From the NCBI GenBank assembly GCA_964578905.1, contig CAZOER010000026.1, positions 1-13,598 on the forward strand: a DNA stretch of 13,598 nt, read 5' to 3'. The translations under genes were made by a program, and so were the position numbers. Positions within the stretch are counted from its first letter, which is position 1; every line of letters begins with the position of its first letter. The notes beneath the pieces were generated by a model. That model saw only the letters and a list, made by a program, of their open reading frames with translations, made no database searches and was not told the DNA's origin. This document shows, piece after piece, positions 1-7,052 of the stretch. The DNA is from CAZVBV01 sp964578905. Lineage in GTDB: Bacteria; Patescibacteriota; Gracilibacteria; UBA4473.

Positions 1-7
1 ACTTCGT

Positions 8-1366
8 ATGAAACAAAAACTTATTTTTGGTGTTCTCTTTGCCGCATTGGTATTGTCGGCCTGCGTGTTTCCAGAAAAGAACGATCCCTTCTCCCGATTG
101 CCGGAGGAAGCGGTTGAAACATTGGAAGGAGAGATATTTCCATTCTCTGTTTCTGTTTCCACAAGAGCCACACACCGGCTCGAAAACGAAGGAAAACTTG
201 TTGCGTACGTAGCTTCTGATATTGCGCGATTGAGCGACTTTGAAGGAAGAGAAGTAGAAATCGATGGGGTTCGTCGAACAGAAAAGATGAGAGAGATTTT
301 TTGGGTGGAAGCGATTCGATTGCTCGACCTTGAAGACAGTGAAGAACAATTAGCAGATAACCGATATACTTCCAATCAATTTGCGTTTGTGTATCCACCA
401 GGGTGGGAACATTCCACCTCTCCTGCGGGAGTGGTTCACTTCATTGATAAAACAGACACGGCTCGTCGAGTCTTTTTGACCTTCTCAGTGGAGGATATAG
501 AGAAAGAAGACAAGAAGTCTGATCCGAACGTATTGATTGCGAGTTTGGCAGGAGTAAAGAAGATTACGACGGATTCACTTGATCGAGAACGACAGGAGGT
601 AGCCCTCTTTTCAAATCTTTACGATCACAAATATAACTTTGTATTTACGAGTCAGTTTGAAGAATTTGAGAGAAAGAAATCGTTCTTTAAATTGCTAAAC
701 ACTTTCATCGAGGGAGAAGAAAATGTGCGAGAAATACTCGAAGAAGACAAGAAAGAATTGGCTGAGAAAGAAGCGCAAAAGATTGTTGTCGAAGATGTTG
801 TCGAGGAAGAGGAAGCAGAAGAGGAAGTCGTTGAAGAAAAGAAATCTTTGGTCGATAAACTCTTTGGAGAGAAAGAAGAGAAGGACGATATTGTCGAAAT
901 TGCAGAAGAGGTTGAACCCGTTGTTGTGGACAAGACTCCAGTAGTGGTCACTCCTGTAACGGAAAAAAAGAGAGTTGTGAATGATCAACCAACAACAATT
1001 ACCAGAGAAGGAGTATCGGACTTCGTGAATGTTATCGAAGAGCACGCGTTCCCATACGAGAGCACGTACTATAACTTCAAGATGATGGTGCCGTGGGGAT
1101 ACTGGTTCCGAAACTTCGGACAATCAGAAACACGAATCGCACGGATCGGATTCTCAGACAAAGAATTTACCGAAGAATCAGGATCAAAGTTCTGGTTGGA
1201 AATCATCGGATCAGAAACACCACCAACTGAATTTACAGAAACAATCGAAGACGACCAAGTCGTACTCGAATTCTCACGTGGACAAAAATCATACTTCCGA
1301 ATATCTGGACCAGTATTGTTCCGAGATGCAATGCGAAGTATTCACGCGACCGTGGAGAATTTCTAA
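8..1366 (+). CDS. Acidic two-domain lipoprotein, function unknown
   Basis: A 452-residue protein with a lipoprotein signal peptide: K2-K4, a hydrophobic stretch to about residue 17, and lipobox L-S-A-C with the acylated Cys at 19. It should be anchored on the outer face of the membrane. Residues 38-107 resemble a small OB-like beta domain ending in V-E-I-D-G. Two later segments look related to each other and to the PsbP-like fold: about 119-235 (Y-T-S-N-Q-F-A-F-V-Y-P-P-G-W) and 349-452 (Y-E-S-T-Y-Y-N-F-K-M-M-V-P-W-G-Y-W). Between them, about 236-335, lies a Glu/Lys/Val-rich linker, probably extended or coiled. The fold calls are by eye and the biochemical role is unknown. Only 7 nt precede the ATG in the window, so the promoter is not visible. 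The stop TAA shares two bases with the stop of the convergent minus-strand gene. Confidence 0.85.
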   Translation: MKQKLIFGVLFAALVLSACVFPEKNDPFSRLPEEAVETLEGEIFPFSVSVSTRATHRLENEGKLVAYVASDIARLSDFEGREVEIDGVRRTEKMREIFWVEAIRLLDLEDSEEQLADNRYTSNQFAFVYPPGWEHSTSPAGVVHFIDKTDTARRVFLTFSVEDIEKEDKKSDPNVLIASLAGVKKITTDSLDRERQEVALFSNLYDHKYNFVFTSQFEEFERKKSFFKLLNTFIEGEENVREILEEDKKELAEKEAQKIVVEDVVEEEEAEEEVVEEKKSLVDKLFGEKEEKDDIVEIAEEVEPVVVDKTPVVVTPVTEKKRVVNDQPTTITREGVSDFVNVIEEHAFPYESTYYNFKMMVPWGYWFRNFGQSETRIARIGFSDKEFTEESGSKFWLEIIGSETPPTEFTETIEDDQVVLEFSRGQKSYFRISGPVLFRDAMRSIHATVENF

Positions 1367-1764
1367 GTAGTTCGAGGTACAAGACCTTCAGAGTCTTTAC
1401 TCATTTGAAATTTTGGAAGTCCTTTTTTGAGTTCTTTTTTTACAGGGGGAGAGAGTTCCATGGCACTAAAAGTATCACCACGAACCAAAACGCCACGGAC
1501 AGCTCTTTTTGATTTTATTTTTCGTTCATGAAAGGCTCTTTCAAATTCTCGTCGCATATTATTACATTTTGTGATGATCTCACTTGCGACACTTTCATCG
1601 TCATTTGGATTGAGAAAGTCTTCAGGATCAGCTTTTATTTCGAGCTCTTTTAAAAATTGAACCATTTCTAATGTTTTTCCTTGTTCAATGAGAATATGAA
1701 TAAGAAAATCGTCAGGAAGGTCTGATCGGTTTTGTTCGATAGTTGATTCGTTTTCTTTTGTCAT
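1363..1764 (-). CDS. Small hypothetical protein, charged and helical
   Basis: A 133-residue protein I do not recognise. The frame stays open upstream to 1944, but that extension runs into leuS coding sequence and the leuS promoter, so I chose the ATG at 1764 (M-T-K-E-N-E-S). It has no signal peptide or TM segment. Residues 15-85 are predicted helical and acidic (D-L-P-D-D-F-L-I-H-I-L-I-E-Q-G-K). Residues 82-118 are basic (R-K-I-K-S-K-R-A-V-R, then V-K-K-E-L-K-K), which could bind nucleic acid, though no known motif supports this. A TTGACA-16-TAAAAA promoter lies on the minus strand with 7 nt between the -10 and the ATG, supporting this start. The gene is divergent from leuS and convergent with the lipoprotein gene, overlapping it at the stops (CTAA, 1363-1366). 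Confidence 0.7.
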   Translation of the reverse strand: MTKENESTIEQNRSDLPDDFLIHILIEQGKTLEMVQFLKELEIKADPEDFLNPNDDESVASEIITKCNNMRREFERAFHERKIKSKRAVRGVLVRGDTFSAMELSPPVKKELKKGLPKFQMSKDSEGLVPRTT

Positions 1765-1771
1765 CAGTACC

Positions 1772-1799
1772 TTTTTAATCAAATTACACAAATTGTCAA
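1772..1799 (-). promoter_or_regulatory. Promoter of the minus-strand hypothetical gene
   Basis: On the minus strand, TTGACA (1799-1794), a 16-bp spacer and TAAAAA (1777-1772) are followed by 7 nt and then the ATG at 1764. The -35 is perfect and the -10 matches 4 of 6. The expected start of transcription falls at the start codon. This -35 is separated by two bases from the leuS -35 on the other strand. Confidence 0.55.
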
Positions 1800-1801
1800 G
1801 T

Positions 1802-1829
1802 TTGAAACTTTTTATCAAAGCAGTACACT
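1802..1829 (+). promoter_or_regulatory. leuS promoter, leaderless type
   Basis: TTGAAA (1802-1807), a 16-bp spacer and TACACT (1824-1829) lie 8 nt before the leuS ATG at 1838. Transcription would start at about the A of the ATG. The intervening bases hold no Shine-Dalgarno sequence. Confidence 0.6.
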
Positions 1830-1837
1830 CCACTGCG

Positions 1838-4228
1838 ATGGAAAAATACGACCACAAAGCAATCGAACAAAAGTGGCAGAAGTTTTGGGACGAGAACAAA
1901 ACGTTTGCTGCGGAGGATTTTTCAAAGAAAGAAAAATGGTACACGTTGGTGGAGTTTCCTTATCCTTCTGGAGCGGGACTGCACGTAGGGCATGTGCGTT
2001 CATATGCGGCTTTGGATGCGGTTTCACGAAAGAAACGAATGGATGGGTTCAATGTTCTCTATCCAATCGGATGGGACGCATTTGGGCTCCCGACAGAGAA
2101 CTACGCGATCAAAAATAAAATTCACCCCGTGAAAGCGACGGCCGATAATATTGCGACGTTTAAGCGACAACTTCAATCAATAGGACTTTCCTACGATTGG
2201 GATCGAGAAGTGAATACCACTGATCCGAAGTACTTCAAATGGACACAATGGCTATTCCTTAAATTCCTCGAAAAGGACTTGGCGTACAAAAAGAAAATGC
2301 CGATTAACTGGTGTATCAGCTGTAAAATTGGTTTAGCAAACGAAGAAGTGGTCGATGGGAAGTGCGAACGATGCAAGGGGGAAGTGGTGAAGAAAGAGAA
2401 AGAACAATGGATGCTCGCGATTACAAAATACGCAGAACGTCTCATTTCAGATTTGGATACAGTAGATTTCCTCGATCGAATCAAAGCTCAGCAGATCAAC
2501 TGGATTGGGAAGAGCGAAGGATCAGATATTGAATTTGATATCGAAGGAGAGAAGGTGACAGTGTTTACCACTCGACCAGACACCTTATGGGGAGCGACAT
2601 ATTTCGTCTTGGCACCAGAACATCCTCTTGTACAAAAAATGTGTTCAACAGAACAAAAAGCAGAAGTGGATGCGTATGTGAAAAAGTGTTCTACGGAGTC
2701 GGAACTAGAACGACAAGAAGCGAAAGAAAAAACGGGAGTGCCTCTTGGAGTCTCAGCGATCAATCCGGCGAACGGTGAAAAAATCCCTGTGTGGATTGCG
2801 GACTACGTGATGATGGGATACGGAACGGGAGCGATTATGTGTGTCCCAGCGCACGATGAACGAGATAATGAATTTGCGAAAAAGTTCGATCTTCCGATTC
2901 TCGAAGTGGTGGGCGACATCGACGATCCGTACCAGAAGACAGGAGGCGTGATCAAAAATTCAGACTTCATTAATGGAATGACGGTTGAAGATGCTATTGA
3001 AAAAATGATTTCGTGGCTTGAAGAAAAAAAGATCGGAGAACGACAAGTGAATTACAAACTTCGTGATTGGGTGTTCTCTCGGCAGAGATATTGGGGAGAA
3101 CCAATCCCTGTCGTACACTGTGATAAATGTGGAACGGTTCCACTTCCTGAGAGTGAACTTCCACTCGAACTTCCAGAAATTGAAATCTATGAACCAACGG
3201 ATGATGGACAATCTCCATTGGCACGAATTGAAGACTGGGTGAATTGTAAGTGCCCAACGTGTTCTGGTGACGCGAAGAGAGAAACAGACACCATGCCCAA
3301 CTGGGCGGGAAGCTCATGGTATTTCTTGCGGTACATCGATCCGAACAATGACGAAGCGTTTGCGAGCAAAGAAGCATTGAAATACTGGACGCCGATTGAT
3401 CTCTACAATGGGGGAATGGAGCACACGACGCTTCATCTCTTGTACTCACGATTCTGGCATAAGTTCCTCTACGATTGTGGATACGTGCCGACACTTGAGC
3501 CCTGCGCGAAGCGTATTTCTCACGGGATGATTTTGGCGGAAGACGGACGGAAGATGTCGAAATCTTTTGATAATGTGATCAATCCAGATGAGATTATTCA
3601 GAAACACGGAGCTGATACACTCAGACTCTACGAGATGTTCATGGGACCGTTTGATCAAGCAATTGCTTGGGAATCGGGTGCGGTGAGTGGATGTCGGAAG
3701 TTTCTTGATAAAGTGTGGAGAGCCTTCAATGAAAAGAAATTGACTAACGCTTGTCCAACAACAGAGTTCCGAAAAGTGCTCGCACGAACGATTAAGAAAG
3801 TTGGCGATGATATTGAGACGTTTAAATTTAACACAGCCGTGTCTCAACTTATGATTCTCTTTAACGAATTACAGAAAGCAGACCAATTGCCTCGTGAGGC
3901 AGCCGAGAAGATTTGTATCATTCTGGCTCCATTTGCACCGCACTTGGCGGAGGAGATTTGGAATAAAGTTCTCGGAAAGTCTGATACGATTACCTACGAA
4001 GCTTGGCCGAAGTTTGATCCTGCGTTCCTTGAGGACGATACCGTAACCTACGCTGTACAAGTGAATGGAAAGGTGCGAGGGGATTTCCAAATGGCAAAAG
4101 ATGCGACTCAGGAAGACGCGATTGCGATGGCGAAGAGCCTAGACAAAGTTTCAAAATACTTAGCGGAAGGAGAGATCAAAAAGGAAATATTCATCCCTGG
4201 AAAAATTGTGGGATTTGTTGTGAAATAA
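1838..4228 (+). CDS. leuS: Leucyl-tRNA synthetase
   Basis: This class Ia synthetase charges tRNA-Leu with leucine in the cytoplasm. At 796-797 residues it is slightly short but complete. The class I signature H-V-G-H is at 49-52 and K-M-S-K-S at 572-576. The CP1 editing domain has the Thr-rich T-T-R-P-D-T-L-W-G (244-252) and G-Y-G-T-G...H-D-E-R-D (327-343), so post-transfer editing should be intact. Two Cys clusters fit structural zinc sites: C159/C162 with C176/C179, and C428/C431 with C470/C472/C475. W-A-G-S-S-W-Y-F-L-R is present. The frame is open from a TTG at 1793, but that region is the promoter and the family N-terminus starts at M-E-K-Y-D-H, so ATG 1838 is used. The gene appears monocistronic, with a REP hairpin pair just downstream. 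Confidence 0.98.
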   Translation: MEKYDHKAIEQKWQKFWDENKTFAAEDFSKKEKWYTLVEFPYPSGAGLHVGHVRSYAALDAVSRKKRMDGFNVLYPIGWDAFGLPTENYAIKNKIHPVKATADNIATFKRQLQSIGLSYDWDREVNTTDPKYFKWTQWLFLKFLEKDLAYKKKMPINWCISCKIGLANEEVVDGKCERCKGEVVKKEKEQWMLAITKYAERLISDLDTVDFLDRIKAQQINWIGKSEGSDIEFDIEGEKVTVFTTRPDTLWGATYFVLAPEHPLVQKMCSTEQKAEVDAYVKKCSTESELERQEAKEKTGVPLGVSAINPANGEKIPVWIADYVMMGYGTGAIMCVPAHDERDNEFAKKFDLPILEVVGDIDDPYQKTGGVIKNSDFINGMTVEDAIEKMISWLEEKKIGERQVNYKLRDWVFSRQRYWGEPIPVVHCDKCGTVPLPESELPLELPEIEIYEPTDDGQSPLARIEDWVNCKCPTCSGDAKRETDTMPNWAGSSWYFLRYIDPNNDEAFASKEALKYWTPIDLYNGGMEHTTLHLLYSRFWHKFLYDCGYVPTLEPCAKRISHGMILAEDGRKMSKSFDNVINPDEIIQKHGADTLRLYEMFMGPFDQAIAWESGAVSGCRKFLDKVWRAFNEKKLTNACPTTEFRKVLARTIKKVGDDIETFKFNTAVSQLMILFNELQKADQLPREAAEKICIILAPFAPHLAEEIWNKVLGKSDTITYEAWPKFDPAFLEDDTVTYAVQVNGKVRGDFQMAKDATQEDAIAMAKSLDKVSKYLAEGEIKKEIFIPGKIVGFVVK

Positions 4229-4243
4229 GGATATTCAAAAAGG

Positions 4244-4263
4244 CCCACGGCTAAAGCCGTGGG
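4244..4263 (+). repeat. REP-type palindrome 1
   Basis: A perfect 8-bp stem, CCCACGGC/GCCGTGGG, with a TAAA loop, 15 bp after the leuS stop. On the minus strand it is followed by CCTTTTT, so it could act weakly as a terminator in that direction. It shares its design with the palindromes at 4275-4302 and 4653-4672 (consensus CCSACVGC-TAAA-GC). Confidence 0.85.
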
Positions 4264-4274
4264 TATCCAATACT

Positions 4275-4302
4275 GCAGCCCACCGCTTTAGCGGTGGGCT
4301 GC
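4275..4302 (-). repeat. REP-type palindrome 2
   Basis: A perfect 12-bp stem, GCAGCCCACCGC/GCGGTGGGCTGC, with loop TTTA on the plus strand (TAAA on the minus). It is therefore inverted relative to palindrome 1, 11 bp away. The pair resembles the inverted REP pairs (BIMEs) that accompany REP-associated transposases. No T run follows, so a canonical terminator role is not supported, although either hairpin may protect the leuS mRNA 3' end. Confidence 0.85.
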
Positions 4303-4329
4303 TTATAAAAAATAAGTGAAATCACTCAT

Positions 4330-4358
4330 TTGAGATATGTGAACTCTCTGTGTATTTT
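4330..4358 (+). promoter_or_regulatory. Promoter of the transposase gene
   Basis: TTGAGA (4330-4335), a 17-bp spacer and TATTTT (4353-4358) lie 7 nt before the ATG at 4366. The -35 matches 5 of 6 and the -10 matches 4 of 6. The spacing predicts a leaderless transcript. The TTG that could be taken as a start codon at 4330 is better read as this -35 box. Confidence 0.45.
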
Positions 4359-4365
4359 TTTGTGC

Positions 4366-4818
4366 ATGGAAGAAAACCAAGCTTATTTCGTAACATGGGC
4401 AACATATAACACAAGAATTTCAGAAGAAAGATATGAAGCGGGTATGCGACTGGGCGAGGGGATTTATTTAGATGACAAGAAACGAGTAATTATTTGGAAA
4501 TTCTTAATTGAAAAAATAAATTGTAAAAACTATTTTATTGAAGCCTTGAATGTCCTATCAGATCATTGTCATGCTGTTTTGTGGTGTCGGGATGAAGCTG
4601 AATTAAAATGTATTATTCATGATCTCAAAGGATATTCATCACATCATTATAGCCGACAGCTAAAGCTGTCGGTTGCAGAAGGAGGAAGGCAGAACAAACT
4701 TTGGGCGAAAAGCTTCTCATCAACATTATTAGAAAATGAAAAAAGATTTAACTATACGGTTGAATATGTCAGAAATAATCATTTGAAGCATGGACTTCCT
4801 GCGATAGAATACAGATGA
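4366..4818 (+). CDS. REP-associated tyrosine transposase (Y1/HUH)
   Basis: A 150-residue member of the IS200-like Y1 transposase family, REP-associated branch. The N-terminal strand is F-V-T-W-A-T-Y-N. The metal-binding HUH motif is D-H-C-H (H67, H69), where many relatives have N-H-V-H. The candidate nucleophile is Y134 in T-V-E-Y-V-R-N-N-H-L-K-H-G. Length and motif order fit an intact enzyme that nicks and joins single-stranded DNA at REP hairpins. Three such hairpins lie close by: two upstream and one inside the gene at 4653-4672, where it encodes residues 96-102 (S-R-Q-L-K-L-S) without breaking the frame. I chose ATG 4366 because the family motif begins soon after it and a promoter sits at the right distance. 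Its TGA overlaps the next gene's ATG. Confidence 0.88.
   Translation: MEENQAYFVTWATYNTRISEERYEAGMRLGEGIYLDDKKRVIIWKFLIEKINCKNYFIEALNVLSDHCHAVLWCRDEAELKCIIHDLKGYSSHHYSRQLKLSVAEGGRQNKLWAKSFSSTLLENEKRFNYTVEYVRNNHLKHGLPAIEYR
4653..4672 (+). repeat. REP-type palindrome 3, inside the transposase gene
   Basis: A perfect 8-bp stem, CCGACAGC/GCTGTCGG, with loop TAAA, in the same orientation as palindrome 1 and sharing the GC-TAAA-GC core. It lies wholly within the coding region and is read in frame. It may be a REP insertion that the protein tolerated, or a retained site for self-recognition. Confidence 0.8.
4783..4810 (+). promoter_or_regulatory. Internal promoter for the MGMT-domain gene
   Basis: TTGAAG (4783-4788), a 16-bp spacer and TAGAAT (4805-4810) lie inside the end of the transposase gene. 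The second ATG of the MGMT gene (4818) is 7 nt after the -10, the first (4815) only 4 nt. The alkyltransferase could thus be expressed independently of the transposase. Confidence 0.45.
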
Positions 4819-5093
4819 TGTCTCAATTCTCAGACCGTGTAATCGATTGGGTGAAAAAAATACCGAAGGGGAAGACCGCCTCCTACGGGGAAATCGCTAC
4901 GCTCGCAGGAGAACCGATGGCCGCTCGTGCGGTGGGGAATATTATGGGTGCGAACCAAGATCCGAAGGTGCCGTGTCATCGTGTTATTTATTCCGATGGG
5001 CGAGTGGGACGATACAATGGAAATCTAGGTGTGAAAGAAGACTTATTGAAAAATGAGGGCGTGAATGTTACAAATGGGAAAATTGTGGTATAA
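4815..5093 (+). CDS. Minimal MGMT-type DNA alkyltransferase domain protein
   Basis: A 92-residue protein that is only the C-terminal DNA-binding and active-site domain of O6-alkylguanine-DNA alkyltransferases (Ogt/Ada). It shows T-A-S-Y-G-E-I-A (Y24, nucleotide-flipping position), A-A-R-A-V-G (R38, the arginine finger) and P-C-H-R-V with acceptor Cys 54. Because the Cys is kept, it is not a classical ATL protein, in which Cys is usually replaced by Trp. The usual N-terminal domain is absent, so it is about 70 residues shorter than Ogt. Usual Y-x-G-G-L is here Y-N-G-N-L. It could repair alkylated bases stoichiometrically or act as a damage sensor. The start overlaps the transposase stop (ATGA). 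If the internal promoter is real, the adjacent ATG at 4818 is the likelier start. Confidence 0.9.
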   Translation: MMSQFSDRVIDWVKKIPKGKTASYGEIATLAGEPMAARAVGNIMGANQDPKVPCHRVIYSDGRVGRYNGNLGVKEDLLKNEGVNVTNGKIVV

Positions 5094-5094
5094 G
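5067..5094 (+). promoter_or_regulatory. Promoter of the glycosyltransferase gene
   Basis: GTTACA (5067-5072), a 16-bp spacer and TATAAG (5089-5094) lie 8 nt before the ATG at 5103. The TAA stop of the MGMT gene falls inside the -10 hexamer. The geometry is the same as at leuS. Confidence 0.45.
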
Positions 5095-5102
5095 CACCTC
5101 GT

Positions 5103-5921
5103 ATGAAGTTAAGTATTATTATTCCGACGCTTGGACGTGAGACGCTTGAAACCGTCTTGGAGGCGATTGAAGGATGCGATAACTACAACAGAATTCGACC
5201 AGAGGTGATTATTGTTTTTAGTGGAGAAAAGAATGTACGAGAGATCAATGAGGATCATTTCAAAATTTTCAAAACAAGTGTGTCAGGAGCGGGTCCCGCT
5301 CGGAATCTCGGAATTGAGAAATCGACAGGGGAGATTCTGGCGTTCTTGGGAGATGATACGATTCCAGCGAAGGATTGGCTTCAGAAGGTGTACATGTTTC
5401 ACACAACGCACACGAGTCAGAAGGAAGCGTTGCTTGGGAAAGTCTCATGGACACCCGATTTAGCGAAGGATCCATTTCATAAATGGTTGGAGAACAACGC
5501 GCAGTTTGCGTTTAAATCCATCGCGAGAAAGGGAGCGAACTGGCGACATTTCTACACATCAAATATTTCCGTGAAGCGAGCGCTTGTTTCGGGGATGCGT
5601 TTCTCGAATAAATTTAAAGGATGGGGATTTGAGGATACAGAGTTTGGATACCGATTATCAAAGAGGGGAATGCGATTGCACTACGACGGTGAGTGTGAGG
5701 TGTATCATGATCACGAGCAGAACTTGGAAGACGTATTGAAGCAAACAAAGAATGCAAAAAAGAATGCTGAAGTATTCGAACAACTCCATCCAGAACTGCA
5801 GATTATCCCGCATGGAGCGAAAAAATTTGCATTGCGAACATTAATCATCTTGTCGTATCTCTACGAGTCAAAACAGATGACGTGGTGGAGAAAATGGAAA
5901 CGGGCTTGGCTTGACAAATAG
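5103..5921 (+). CDS. GT2-family glycosyltransferase
   Basis: A 272-residue GT-A fold glycosyltransferase that would move a sugar from a nucleotide donor to a glycan or lipid acceptor at the inner face of the membrane. The N-terminal strand is K-L-S-I-I-I-P-T-L-G-R. G-A-G-P-A-R-N-L-G (62-70) precedes the metal-binding G-D-D-T (83-86), the DxD equivalent. G-W-G-F-E-D-T-E-F-G-Y-R-L (173-185) matches the acceptor-side motif of GT2/GT7-C enzymes, with E177/D178 as the likely catalytic acids. Y-H-D-H follows at 201-204. No strong TM segment is seen; the last 40 residues are basic and aromatic (M-T-W-W-R-K-W-K-R-A-W) and may lie on the membrane. Donor and acceptor cannot be told. The -35 of the next gene lies in its last codons. 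Confidence 0.9.
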   Translation: MKLSIIIPTLGRETLETVLEAIEGCDNYNRIRPEVIIVFSGEKNVREINEDHFKIFKTSVSGAGPARNLGIEKSTGEILAFLGDDTIPAKDWLQKVYMFHTTHTSQKEALLGKVSWTPDLAKDPFHKWLENNAQFAFKSIARKGANWRHFYTSNISVKRALVSGMRFSNKFKGWGFEDTEFGYRLSKRGMRLHYDGECEVYHDHEQNLEDVLKQTKNAKKNAEVFEQLHPELQIIPHGAKKFALRTLIILSYLYESKQMTWWRKWKRAWLDK

Positions 5922-5938
5922 GGATAAATTGGTATAGA
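5911..5938 (+). promoter_or_regulatory. Promoter of the 160-residue hypothetical gene
   Basis: A perfect TTGACA (5911-5916) and TATAGA (5933-5938) are separated by 16 bp (or ATAGAT at 17 bp). The ATG at 5962 is 23 nt after the -10, giving a short leader of about 16 nt that is T-rich and has no Shine-Dalgarno sequence. Confidence 0.6.
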
Positions 5939-5961
5939 TATCTCATTGCTAATTTTTTTCC

Positions 5962-6444
5962 ATGCCTGAAGTACTGAATGAAGTGAATCGATATGCAAAA
6001 CGTAACATACCCCAACTCGAACTTCGATTGGAAGAGTTACAGCGTTCGAAGGGTATACAAATTGACGTACTAGAGAGAAAGGAAGAAGATCTTGGTTCCG
6101 AATTTGATGAGATTCCATTGATTGAAGCAGAATTAAAAAGACGTGCAAATATTCAGAATCAATCAGAGCACCCTCGAGGGCTTGGATCGTTTGATCCGAG
6201 TAAACTAGAAGGAGATGCTTTATGGAAATTTAGAAAACATTTTCCAGGTGATAAATGGGCAGAAAGAGAACTCGGAATTATTGATGAAAAGCGAGATGTT
6301 GAATCTTGTATTATGGCGTTTCTTAAATTTAAGAGAGAACTTATTCATTTAAGAAAAGTTGCTGAACAAACTGATTCAAAAGAGGTGAAAAAGCAACTTG
6401 AAGAAATGGAACAACAGTTGGAAGCACTTTTTGAAAAAGTCTAA
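5962..6444 (+). CDS. Hypothetical helical protein
   Basis: A 160-residue protein I do not recognise. It is highly charged and almost wholly helical, with coiled-coil character at about 10-60 (L-E-L-R-L-E-E-L-Q-R) and 115-160 (K-K-Q-L-E-E-M-E-Q-Q-L-E-A-L). A central non-helical patch at about 70-100 contains W-K-F-R-K-H-F-P-G-D-K-W. There is no signal peptide or TM segment, so it is probably cytoplasmic. It has its own good promoter. Its TAA overlaps the TAG of recR on the other strand (CTAA, 6441-6444), so the two genes converge with no spacer. Confidence 0.75.
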   Translation: MPEVLNEVNRYAKRNIPQLELRLEELQRSKGIQIDVLERKEEDLGSEFDEIPLIEAELKRRANIQNQSEHPRGLGSFDPSKLEGDALWKFRKHFPGDKWAERELGIIDEKRDVESCIMAFLKFKRELIHLRKVAEQTDSKEVKKQLEEMEQQLEALFEKV

Positions 6445-7052
6445 AACTCCCTTCGTTCATTGATCGCACGGGACAGTGTTCCCATATCGAGATAATCTAA
6501 GTCTCCTCCAGAAGGAATTCCTCGTGAGAGACGAGTTATATTTCCATTGAATACGTGTTTTAGCTGGTCGGCGACGTACATTGCCGTTGCTTCACTTTCG
6601 GTACTTCCAGCGAGAGCGAGGATGATTTCTTTGATGTCTTCATTATTTTGTACGCGCTCAATGAGTTCTCCAATTCTCAAATCCTCAGGTAATACACGAT
6701 TGAGAGGGGAGATAACCCCATGAATGACATGATACTGCCCTTTGAACTCATGCGTTCGTTCCAGAGCCACCAGATCAAGCGGGCTCTCCACAATACAGAG
6801 AACACCTCTATCTCTCCCGCTGTCCTGACAGACGCAACACTCTTCATTATCAGATTCGCAGAAATGAAAACAGGTTTTGCATTCGTGAATATTCTTTTTT
6901 AAATTTCCAATGGACTCGGCAATCTTTTGATCGAGATCAGAATGATTCTTGAGCAATGATAAAACCAACCGCTCAGCACTTCGTGTTCCAATCCCAGGGA
7001 GATCGGATAACGCTTCAATGGCGTCGGCAACGGTTTGCGGAAGGATGTTCAT
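6441..7052 (-). CDS. recR: Recombination protein RecR
   Basis: RecR works with RecO (and RecF) to load RecA at gaps in DNA. The 203-residue length is typical. In order there are the helix-hairpin-helix L-P-G-I-G-T-R-S-A-E-R-L (18-29), a Cys4-type zinc finger with C58/C61 and C72/C75 (extra Cys at 65 and 73), and a Toprim domain starting V-L-C-I-V-E-S-P-L-D-L (84-94) with A-G-S-T-E-S-E-A-T-A-M-Y-V. The C-terminal G-I-P-S-G-G-D-L-D-Y-L-D is the family signature. It is the last gene of a purE-hisS-recR operon. Its ATG directly abuts the hisS stop (TAAATG, no spacer) without a clear Shine-Dalgarno sequence, so translation is probably coupled. Confidence 0.96.
   Translation of the reverse strand: MNILPQTVADAIEALSDLPGIGTRSAERLVLSLLKNHSDLDQKIAESIGNLKKNIHECKTCFHFCESDNEECCVCQDSGRDRGVLCIVESPLDLVALERTHEFKGQYHVIHGVISPLNRVLPEDLRIGELIERVQNNEDIKEIILALAGSTESEATAMYVADQLKHVFNGNITRLSRGIPSGGDLDYLDMGTLSRAINERREF

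Noticed and set aside
695..1123. Long antisense open frames opposite the lipoprotein gene
   Set aside because: They mirror the Glu/Lys-rich linker, giving Ser/Phe-rich low-complexity protein with no motif, and are explained as shadows.
1793..1837. Upstream TTG start that would add 15 residues to LeuRS
   Set aside because: The segment contains the TTGAAA-16-TACACT promoter, and LeuRS proteins normally begin near Y-D-x-x-x-I-E-x-K-W.
4275..4302. Intrinsic terminator of leuS
   Set aside because: The stem is strong but is followed by TTATAAAAAA rather than a T run, and it matches two other palindromes of a REP family.
4330..4365. Upstream TTG start that would add 12 residues to the transposase
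   Set aside because: The added residues do not resemble the family N-terminus, and the TTG is better explained as the -35 box of a promoter placed correctly for ATG 4366.
4815..5093. Alkyltransferase-like (ATL) protein
   Set aside because: The active-site Cys is present in P-C-H-R, whereas classical ATLs have Trp there.
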